Positions 35,001 through 47,000 of a stretch of DNA of 62,000 bases are shown here, piece after piece. The notes beneath the pieces were generated by a model. The model was not told the origin of the DNA and searched no databases. It worked only from the letters and a program-made list of their open reading frames with translations. This stretch comes from Branchiostoma floridae (taxonomy: Eukaryota; Chordata; Leptocardii; Amphioxiformes; Branchiostomatidae). Both the position numbers and the translations under genes were made by a program. Numbering within the stretch: the first letter of the stretch is position 1; every line of letters begins with the position of its first letter. Location: the NCBI RefSeq assembly GCF_000003815.2, contig NC_049980.1:30745045-30807044 (forward strand), in the 5' to 3' direction.

Positions 35001-38000
35001 AATAAGGTAAGTCCTTTAGAAGAAAACAGGGTAAAGTTTACTGTTGTAACAAACGTTACCGGTAACGTTTGTTACCCGCACTGTAATGTATTACCAATGG
35101 GACCGAAAATAATAAGTTGCCATTTTTTGGCTACGGTTAAAAGAGGAATTTTCCTAAACAACAAGGTAGTTTTCACTGAAAATAAAGTCGATTTATTTTT
35201 CGACAAAAAAAAATGCCATTTTCGACATTTCAATGAGAACGAGTGTTATACGTGCGTGTATTTGCTTAATGTGAGCTGCGATGTTTAATACAGCTCGTAT
35301 GTGTGTAAGTGAATGTCCAGAGGCGATGACATAATTGCAAAGTTACTATTTCCATCTATGATTCCAGGATATACCGGGACATTCTGTGAAGTAGAAGGTG
35401 ATGGTCAGCACAGTGGTGACTATGGACCAACTGGGTCCGGAGACTATGGAGCAAGCGGTTCTGGGGACTATGGACCGTACGGCTCTGGAGACTATGGGCC
35501 TAGCGGTTCTGGGGACTATGGACCTGGAGACTACGCCGTGTACTACGGCTTGGATCCAAACGGTGAGCTTCTAATATACATACTATAGCAGAACCATTCC
35601 ATTGTAACAGAATTTAGGAGACGAAAGTTTGTAGGGGTCCTTAAAAAGGACTCGGATTGTGTTTGCCGCACTTTCGACTCTCCCTGGAAAATGGCTGCAA
35701 CATCACAACGCTTTTAACAATTTCTTTTTCCTTTAGGTACTTGCAGCAACTCCCCTTGTCAGAACAGCGCTGGCTGCTGCGAGGCCCCCGAAGGAGACTG
35801 GTACTGTTACTGCCTGCTTGGGTACGAGGAGCCTGACTGCAGCTTCTTTAGTGATCCCTGCATGTCAGAAGAGAATCCCTGCATGAACGAAGGCACCTGT
35901 CATTTCGATTCCTACAGTAACCAAGCCTACTGCCAGTGTCAGCCAGGATTCACAGGTAAGGAATATAGCTTTGGTTCTATGATTGACGCAGCTTTACTTC
36001 GTAGGATGAGGTTTTTAGAATTAATTCCCACCATCTGATTTGAAAAATGTAAAGTTATTGCAGTTCCGGCCTTGATCGTCTTTTTACAAGCGTTTTACTG
36101 ACCCCTAACCCCATCCAATGTTCATCAGGACGAGCGTGTGAGTTTCCAATGCCCACCGACTGTACATCAGACGAGTGTCAGAACGGAGGGACCTGTATCA
36201 TGGAGTCGTGGGGAGATCCCTGGTGTAGCTGTCCGGACGGTTTCTCGGGACCTGTGTGCGAGTTTGCGATAGGGCAATGCGAGGAAGACACCTGCGTGAA
36301 CGGCGACTGCGTGGAATGGATCTGTGCGGGATACTACGCCTGTAACTGTGACGAAGGTATGTAAGTGATGGGGCGACCATTAGAAAAAGTATAAAACCAT
36401 TCTTGTCTAAAGCCCGTTGTCGATTTCTGCATAACTCTAACTTCTGAAAATATCTCCACTAACAATTTTGTTTTATTTTCTCATGAGCAAATGGGAATAA
36501 GAAGCATTGTTTACTTACGATTCCTGTTTGAAATTTGCGCTGCAAATATCTTTTAAAAGTGACTACTCTCCTGGCTATGCAATCACCCCTTGAATACATA
36601 AGATTTTAACTCTGTGAATCTATTGCATCTCTGTTGAAGGTCTAAAGCATTTTAAAGACATAAGTAATCGAGACTTTTTTTTCAGGCGTTGGGTGTATGG
36701 GCGCGTATATGTGCTTAAAGTGAGCTGCTATGTCACAACGAAAGTTGTAGCAATTGATTATCCAGACACGATGACACGATAGCAAAGTAACCATTTCAAT
36801 CAATGATTCCAGGATATTCCGGGACATTCTGTGAAGTAGAAGGTGATGGTAGTGACTATGGACCGAGCGGTTCCGGTGACTATGGACCAACCGGGTCTGG
36901 AGACTATGGACCAAGCGGTTCCGGGGACTATGGACTACACGGCTCTGGAGACTATGGACCAACCGGGTCTGGAGACAATGGACCATATTATCCATCTGAG
37001 GGTCCAGGACCATATCCATCTGAGAGCCCCGGACCGTATTATCCATCTGAGGGTCCAGGACCATATCCATCTGAGAGCCCAGGACCATATTATCCATCTG
37101 AAGGTCCCGGACCATATCCATCTGAGAGCCCAGGACCATATTATCCATCTGAGGGTCCAGGACCGTATCCATCTGAGAGCCCAGGACCATATTATCCATC
37201 TGAGGGTCCAGGACCGTATCCATCTGAGAGCCCAGGACCATATTATCCATCTGAGGGTCCCGGACCATATCCATCTGAGAGCCCCGGACCATATTATCCA
37301 TCTGAGGGTCCCGGACCGTATCCATCTGAGAGCCCCGGACCATATTATCCATCTGAGGGTCCCGGACCGTATCCATCTGAGAGCCCTGGACCATATTATC
37401 CATCTGAGGGCCCCGGACCGTATCCATCTGAGAGCCCTGGACCATATTATCCATCTGAGAGCCCCGGACCATATTATCCATCTGAGGGTCCCGGACCGTA
37501 TCCATCTGAGAGCCCCGGACCATATTATCCATCTGAGGGTCCCGGACCGTATCCATCTGAGAGCCCTGGACCATATTATCCATCTGAGGGCCCCGGACCG
37601 TATCCAACCGGGTCTGGGGACTATGGCCCTGGTGACGGTCAGTACAACGATACCGGTGAGTAGATAACTCCAAATGCTACATGCGTGATCTGTTCATACA
37701 GCAAGGTTATACATGTATATGTAAGCTTTCCTCCTCATCATTATCGGTCGACGTGCTTACACACACAGGTTTATACCACTCCTTACGTGGTGACATACCC
37801 TTACGCTGGCTAATTGCCTTTAGTAAATGCAATATATATTATTTCGTGTTGAAATTAAATTTCTCTTATCTCACACCTCCACCCCTTCCTCCGCAGATGG
37901 TTGCAGCAGCTCCCCCTGTCAAAACGGCGCTTCCTGCTGTGAGGATCCAGACGGAGGCTGGTACTGTGACTGTCCGCTGGGGTTCGATCTTCCGACATGT

Positions 38001-41000
38001 GCCGACTTTACCAACCCCTGCGCTGGGGAAAACCCCTGCATGGAGGGAGGCACTTGTGTACCACCAGACAGTTTCTCCCCTGATTACGCCTACTGCCTCT
38101 GTCCAAGAGGATTCACAGGTTGGGATGTAATTTACGGTCTATGACTAATGTGTCTATGTAATGATCTGGACATTCAAGCAATGGGCCAGGACACGTTGAA
38201 AGTCACCAGAAACATGATACATTTGAGAGGTTACAAATTATCGAAATTGATCTTATTGCTATGTATTTTTTCTCTTATGTTATGTGTGATCTGCCATGAA
38301 TATTGAGGAAAGATGACCTATAAGGTTTATTGACTTGAATCAATCACTAAATCAGAATCAAAATGTCCGCCTATACTAACTTAACCTTTATGTTGTGTTG
38401 TACTGATAGCATGACAAATGTGTGCCTGCTCTAGGTAAAGTGTGTGAGACCACCGTACCAACCGACTGTGCTTTAAACGAATGTCAGAACGGGGCAGCAT
38501 GTCACACGGACTCCTGGGGAGGTGGTGACGTCTGGTGTGACTGCCCAGAAGGTTTCACGGGGCCTTACTGTGAGTTTGCGGTTGGAGAATGCCAAATTGA
38601 CAGCTGTGAGCACGGCTCCTGTTACCCGACAGACTGTGATGGATACTCCTACATGTGCGACTGTGAGGAAGGTATGTGCCAGGTTCCTCTTCGAATAACC
38701 ACATTATTTATACGACTGTCTTTTTTATACCTAACGATAGCATGTTTCTTTCTTATTTTCTCTAAACATTCTAAAGACGGATGACTTGAATAATCGAGCC
38801 TTTTTGAGGTGGATGTATAAGTGCGTATATAACTGCTACGTCAAAACACAGCTCTTGTAGCTATTAAATGTACGGAGACGATGACATGATTGCAAGTAAC
38901 CATTTCCATCTACTATGATTCCAGGATACTCCGGGACATTCTGTGACGTAGAAGGTGATGGTGGTGACTATGGACCAACTGGGTCTGGAGAATATGGACC
39001 GAGTGGTTCTGGGGACTATGGGCCATATTATCCATCTGAGGGCCCTGGACCATATCCATCTGAGGGTCCAGGACCACATCCCTCTGAGGACCCTCGACCA
39101 TATAACCCCACTGACGACCCTGGATCATATACTACCGAGGTCCCCGGGCCAAATCCGCTTGAAGACTCCAACCTGTACCCATTCGGTCCGGATGCTGGAG
39201 ATTTGGAGTATGAGGATCTCCTGAACAGTGGCGACGGCCATTACTGGGGAGAGTGTTTGGAGCAGAGCATCAACGATGAAGGCTTCCCGTTCTATGGAAA
39301 GAGGCACTACAAACTCTATGTGAGTGTAACTTTATCATCTATGAGCCTGTTGGTTATCGTTTCACACATCAGACTCGATCAAATAGTAAATTTACCTCAC
39401 TCGATGTTGGCGTTAGGCACTCAGGCTTCAATATTCAAAATACAATGCAGTCAAACGTGTCTGTACTGACCTCTCGAGGAACTGGCAAAATGGTCAAAGT
39501 TAACAGGTGGTCACTATAGATAGAGTTTTTAATGTTTGTGTCAATGAGAAAAAATATTCTGGGCCATCAAAAGTGGTCATAATTGCCAGGTGGTACTTAT
39601 GCAAAGGTGGTCTCCAGAACGTGTCTGATTGTACATATTCTAGGTTATAATTTCATTGATGACATATTTGTCTTGTGTTGTTCCGCAGTAATCAGTATTT
39701 GGTTCTTGTCACCTTTACACTTAGCTATCGTCTATTGTTAACCTTTGGTATCGTTTAAGGCCAGGTTTACACGACGCAAAAAATGACTTGTCCTAAAAAT
39801 GTCCTACGACGTTCGACGCGTGTCCAAGATCAGATTTTTGTCCGTGTAAAAACGAGAACGACGCGATGTGGTGTGCCGCATTGCGTCATTTTCGTTTTTA
39901 CATGGGCAAAAAAGCGTCCGAGGACAGGCGCCGCGTCGTAGGACATCTTTAGGACAAGTCATTTTTTTGCGTCGTGTAAACCGGGCCTATATTTAACTCC
40001 GTCAGGTTTGTGACAATGGCATGATCTCCTTCGAGACGCCATGGGCGCCATGGGTGCCGTATCTGTTCGGCTCCCGGCGCATGTACAGCGACATCGCCAT
40101 GATCGCGCCGTTCTGGGCCATGTCAGACGCGTCCAGTCTCTCCCTGGACAGGCAGGACACCGCCGAACATTCCCACGTCTACTTCCACTCGTACGCCGAG
40201 GGAGACGGGCAGGCTAACACCGAGGAGATCCTGAATCGCGCAGGAGAAGATGCGAACGACTACGATGCATCCATACCAGGTAGGCGTCCAACATTTCGTG
40301 CTCAGTTCATGTGTATACCTATGTAGGTGCTACCTGGAGAAAAGCGGCGATATCATATAATTCTGCTGAAACGCCATTCATTCCCCTACACAGAGGGACC
40401 ACAGTCGTGTCGAAAATCCTTGTGGTCAGTTAGCTAGCCGTTGGGGACCGTGCGTAGGAGGATGACGCCATTAAGAGATCGGAGACTCGTCGGCCTTTTC
40501 TTTTATATTGCTGTGGGACAGGGATTTTTGAGACTCTGTGGAAGAACCTTGACTCATGTGCAACTTAAGGTTTCAAGGAAGGAAATTCAAATGTATAATT
40601 GGTATTCTTTGATGCACATCTCATCTCACCACAATTCATGAAAATGGTTCAGCCACTCCCATCAATAGCAAAATGGATGACGACAAAGTCAATGTACTAG
40701 TATACCCCTAGTATGCCAAAGAAACATGATCGAGAAAACATAACAGGAAAAATATAAAACAGCTGCTTTTTGAGGCGATGAGGCTAGGTATAATCTCTGT
40801 CATTGCGTTTACCATATATGAAATGTCTATCTATGTAAACTATGAAATATTTTCTCCGACAGATTTCAGGCCAACATGGGCCCTAGTGGTGACATGGGTC
40901 CGCCTTCCCCCGTACATCGGCTGCAGCTGTTACCGGGGCTGGGGCTGCCAGGAGTGTGACCTCACTGACGTACAGGTACAAAGTATAACCTAAACATCTG

Positions 41001-44000
41001 CCACATACTCGTATCCAATCTCTCTTAGTGTAACTCTTTCACACTTAGAGCACCAACAATATTTGACAACCCGTTTTCTTCATCCTTACCGGTTTTCTTT
41101 TCTTCTCAGTGTTTCTCATGCCGGTAATATTCTCTATTTTGCCATGATCTGTTCGTACGGGCAGTACATGGCACGTTCTAAAAACCATGAACTCAAATTG
41201 TACTTTCTGGACAGACTTTCTTGATATGTAAATCAAACATTATGTGTTAATTATATAACATATCAGTACATAATATTTGACTTTCAGCCATTGTCCACAG
41301 GTTTCAGCCCTTGTCATCAAAATGCTTTTAAGATTACTGCATTACTTTTTACTAACATTTCCTCTTGCTCTTTCCTCTACCACAGACGAACACGTTCCAG
41401 GCCGTGCTGATGACAAACGCCCTGCATTCCTTCGGCAAGTCTATCTACCCGCAGGGAGGGCTCAACTGGGTTTATCCAGGTACGTATTCTGCGACATTGA
41501 TCCTATACAAAATAATTCCGCCCTGTATGCTATAAAACCAATGAAAGCATGTATCAGACCAAAACCACGATCGCACTTCGTTCGTACATGTACATACGAT
41601 TGTACCCAATGTTCATGGCAGTCCTTTACTCTTGACATTGAATGAGTAAAAAAAGAAATTGGTAAATTGGGAACCATTTTCAACAAACAGTCTTTGCTTA
41701 AATTGACAGATCATAGTTTCTGTGCTACAGTGGTAATATGTGCTTCATGCTGGTATGTCTTTGTTTAGGATTTAGCGATGAGTACTACCAGTACTTCACT
41801 GATGTCCAGGACCTACCATGGCCCGTGGCAGGCTTCAGTGCCGGGGACGTGGGACAGAACGTCATCAACCTTCCAACGTACTCAGGAACCCAGCGGATGC
41901 ACCTACTGGATGAGGTCGAGGGGAACACAGGTAATTTTGCTATGTTCGTTATATATTTGCAATGCCCTAAGTACATAGAGTGTCATTGAACCACACGAAA
42001 ACCAAGCAATGTTACATTCTGGACAGTAGGTTCAAGTTGCTTCGGCACATACTGTAAGATTTTATCCAGAAACATCGGAATAAGACCTCTATACTCTCAA
42101 ATGTGATTGAATCTTTAACGCAATTGTGTTCAAACACAAAACGGGCGACTGTAAGCTGGTAGAGAGTACTATGGAGAAATCGAAGTGGCCTTAAATTGTA
42201 TTTCTATACACTACTTAAAAGCGAAACCCCTTACAAATAAACGCTACTGCGTTACGGTGTTGTCTTTGTAGAAATTAAGCAGCTTGGGTCTCATTATATA
42301 CCAGTTTCAGCACCAAGGACAGCGCCACTGGTGCCGTTAGTTGTTTTTCCTGTGCTCTGGTCGGTATGATCTAGGACTCTTTCCTCAAACAGCTTGGACT
42401 TGGTATAATGTAGAACAGAACGGTATAGAAGACATCCTTAATTAAAGCTGGGTTCCCCTTTTTACCTTATTCAAGTCAGGGAATAATTGCAAAGAGTATT
42501 CCTAAGGCGCAGTATAGAGGCCTGCTAGGGATATGATAAAATTAAAGAGGGACCTGTTTAACCAAATCAGCCTTCGTTCCTTTACTGCAGGATACGTTGG
42601 TCAGTGGATGGTGCGGATGGAGGACTCTGACGGCACCATGGACGCGCGGCTGGAGTGTCTGGCCTGGCACAGGGACCAGCCGGACCCCGCAGACGTGCAG
42701 TCCTCCCTGAGTGAGTTGCCGCCGGACTGCCCCTGCACGGAGTGGCAGCTGTGGTTCGACGGAGCGTAAGTACAGCAGACCAACTTAACACCATTATATG
42801 TAAGACTAAGGGAAGAATATTCAAAGAACATACTAAGGTGCCTTGCTGAGCTTACATACGGGTTGCAACTATGTATGATGCCTGCAAGTGGGTCTCACAA
42901 TTTGATGAGTAAGGCATAAAAAAAGTTCTCGTTTAAATGTGGCAAACGGCAGCAACATGTATCAGATGGGAATGTTAAGCAGCACAGAAGATGTCAGGTT
43001 TTACTGATTTTCTCAGGATTTCAAGAAAAGTCAAATACCACTTTTCATGTGAACGTTATCAATCTCACAGGCAAAGTTTGTCAGAAGACTTAAAGTAGTG
43101 TACGGAACGTAAAGAATACTATAGAAAAAAGTAATGTTAATGAAAATAATGAAAACAATAACAATAGATTATTTCTTGTTACCTACAACTGCGACAAAAG
43201 CCTATAACGTTATGCAGTTATAGACCTAAGACAAGTGTCATTGTATAAACAGAGTTATTGCTGTTGTCTTACATGTTACCATGTAGAAATGTCGGGCAAT
43301 AAAGTTCATTCTTTCATTTATTTCCTATCGCTGTAGGTTCCAGATCGACTGGAGCAGCTGGGGCTGGGATATCTGCGCCTACAGCGCCTTTCCTACAGCG
43401 GACGGGCTGGTGCAGAAATGCTGCTATGAAGACGGCGCGCTGAAGACCGGAGGTCCGGATGGGGGATACGTTACACAGGTGAGGAAATATCGACAGCGCC
43501 TTATTTGAACGTCCCAAGTTTTATTTTTGCTTTTACAATCATCTATGGTGTTTATTAGTTAACATTTAGTCATTCTTTTGTATAATTCCATAATTTGCAA
43601 TGCTTAATCAATAATTAACTTGTTATTTAAAATCCTTGAGAGAAATCCCTAGCCCTCTCTAGGTTGCTGATACCAAACGTGTAGTTATGTATATGTTTCT
43701 TTTAGATATACCATAGAAATGCAAGACAATCGCCAACAACACCAAATGTTGCCTCTCTTACAGAACCGTGCAGATGACGAATATGCATACACAAAATGCT
43801 GCGTGGAAAGTGTGGGGACCTGTGACCTGTTCTACGAGAAGCGCCCGTCGGCTAACTGCTCTCAGTACCTCCCACCCGTATGGAGTAGGTGTCTTTTATT
43901 GTAGAGCTTTGTGTGCTTGTCGTGTGGACCGTCTATGGTGTTGATCGTCTTGCGATTGTGTAAAAAGAAACTGTAAAAGGAAAAAGTGCAAGTAACATCT

Positions 44001-47000
44001 TACGAAATTCGTCTTTAATCTTAAATGTAGACTAAATTGAAACATCTGGCATCTGAGAAATTTGAAAACAAAACATTGCGTTGTCAGCCAACCGATGAGA
44101 GCAACTGTCATCTGCAATTGAGCCGTATTGCAACTGTCTTGATCTCATTTACTTATCAGTGCATTCTCTTCAGTCACTGACAAAAGATATAGGATGCTGC
44201 TGGTATCTGAAACTTCTGATCGTTTACAGCCATATCCAATTGCTTGTGCAACTTTTGTATTGTTTGTTTGAAACTTTATTTATTCATGAAAGTCACTTTC
44301 CATTGAGGTAATAAGGGAAGAGATCAGGTTCAGATGCAATATAACAGATATAAGGATTACATCATTCAAGACGTCCTAATCAATTTATCAACATACATCA
44401 CTACATATACATAGTTCATGGCCCGTGTCTGTTCCTTTTCATTATTGCTGTTACTTACTGTTTGTTTAACGTTACCGTTTCTCCCTAACCCCCTAAAGGC
44501 TGGACATGGGGAGACCCTCACATCACCACACTGGACGGAAAGCGCTACACCTTCAACGGTAAAGGCGAATACGTCATGGCGGATGTGGACAGCGGACAGT
44601 ATCAGCTGCAGGCCAGGACGGCGTTCCCTGAAGGTAAGGATCCATCTAATATCGGTTTCTCAAAGGCCGAGGCTACTGACAGGATGTTCCTGTCAATAAG
44701 ACTTTTTCTTCTAGTTTAAAGACATTTTGGTAAGTAGAAAGCAAGCCAAGGAATGCAAGCAATCAGATTGTATCTTATTTAAAGACGTCGATAATGCTGT
44801 GAATCATACGCCATCCTAACTCTAGACTTATTTGCACAATTAACAGACCAATTCTCAAACCACATTGCTGAATTTTCCCCAGGTACCAACACGGCAACCG
44901 CCTTCTCGGCCATGGTCATTCAAAAGATGGGTGGCGTCCCGATTCAAGTAAACATAGCGTCTGATTCCGAAACCGGCATGTCGCTGTATATCGATGGCAC
45001 ACTGCAAGACATGACCATATACGGCAACGTCAGCTCCACAATTGCTCAGGAGAGCAACGTGTTGGTTTCTAGGCCAAGTGCTAACGAATTCAAGGTGTAC
45101 TACAGTACAGGTGTGTCCGCGACGGCACAAGTAGAACAGGTGAGTTTGTGTTCTATCAATGAGCTATAAGATGGTCCATTTAAGCTTCTCAAGCTATCAA
45201 TTAGCTACCTTACACATTGAGCTGCTCATGCGCAGTCTGGGGTAATATGTCAAAGTTGAAGGCCCCTGAGACGTAAACAAAACCCTTATGGACAGTTCTA
45301 AGCATAGACGAGAACTGTTCATAATTTTGTTGTTGCCTCCACCTTTGACATCGGGCATAAGCAGCTTGAACGGTGGACCGGCTTATAAGATCTGATGCAT
45401 ACGAAAATAGGAAATGCGTATCAGCATGGAAAAGAAATCATCGCACTCCAAACCAAACTGAGGATATGATATTCCGTAAAAAGAAATTTTATAAGACATA
45501 ACATAAGGAGTGTATTCTATCATGTTTCACTGGCTGTTATACCGTATAGCTACACGATACTCCAACAACCGCCCATTTTAACACACATCTCAAGAGGGGA
45601 ACATAAATGCACGTAAATATCGCGTTAGCTTCCACAGAGTGACATACACACAGTCTATTTGGTACGCAGGCCGGTGCACTGTTATCATGTTCAACACGTA
45701 TCTACAGCTACATAGCTCAGTTTCTTTGCACTTCCCTTAAAAAGCAATTAAACGCGTTACATTCAACAAAGTCTTCTTCGTTGCACAGCCTTCTTTTATG
45801 GTTGAAAGAAGGTTGTGTAACGAAGAAGACTTTGTTGAATTGATCTACCAACCTGATGAAACTATTTACGGAAATTTAACGCGTTGTTGAAACACGTCTG
45901 CAGGGCATGATGTCCATCGTCTTCTCCGCCCCGGAATCCTTCAAGGGACAAACGAAAGGCCTGCTGGGAGTCTGGGACGACGATCAAGCCAACGACTTCA
46001 CCATGTATGACGGGACGGTTCTGTCCAGTGATTCTACTGAGAGGCAGATTTTCGACTTCGGACGATCATGTAAGTTGTGATGATAGTAACGCAATTTTAC
46101 CTTTTTCCGCGAGGTACCCTATATCTGTTCGTTTAATAAACAGGGTGTTTATTGATATAAAGCCAACGGACGGTGGTGTCAAATTGCAACATTTCCACGA
46201 TATGCACAGTTTTAAGGTAACGCCTGTCAACTTGATGTCCATAAATACCCTGTTTTCTTTTATATTAACGGATATAGGTTACCCCACGGATGAAGGCGAA
46301 CTAGCGTTGTCATCACTTTGTTGATCGCTTTTCGGGATAATGTTAAAAGGGGATTCTATAACAATACAAGATTAACTTTACGTGTGAACTCACGTTACGG
46401 TTTCAATAGAAACCGCTGATGCTAGGAAAGTATGCTAAACCTATATTATTATTATAGAAAAGGTGGGATCCTTCGTCTTCCACTGTCTGAGGAAAAGAAG
46501 TCAAACCCAACAAGTTACAGTTTAGAGTTGGCTTTAGACTAGAGTAGACATATTCTATACTGTTCCACACTGCTTGTTTGTCCCCTTCCGTGTTAACTGC
46601 AATTACCTTCGGGTAGGAATTTGCAATTAATATTACAATATTGTTTGTTTATTGAAAATGTGACACAGATTTAATACAGTGGAAGCCACTTAATTGCACC
46701 TCGGATAAACGCACACTTCGGGTAATTGCACGGAATCCCCAAATCCCAAACCGTCTCCCATTCACTCCATTGTTAGTGACTTCGCTTATCTGCACGACAA
46801 AAAATCACCAACGCCGGATAATTGCACGAAAATTTGTCAAACATCGTCAACAAATTGACTGAAAATGCGTGCTAAAAATCGTAAGACACGGTACAAATAA
46901 GCCGAAAACGGCCTTTGTGAAGTCGCTATACTGACAACATGTATGAAATTGTTATTGGGATCAAAAGAAAGCGATATCGTGGGGTCGGCCTCATGAAGAG

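Noticed and set aside
34926-35288. 120-codon frame in the intron before exon 21
   Set aside because: It spans the gtaacaaacgttacc repeats and shows no domain; probably chance or a repeat remnant.
36642-37673. A 343-codon minus-strand frame and a second plus-strand frame over the tandem repeat
   Set aside because: Both are by-products of a stop-free 51-bp repeat. Only the frame with PYYPSEG joins EGF exons in the right phase.
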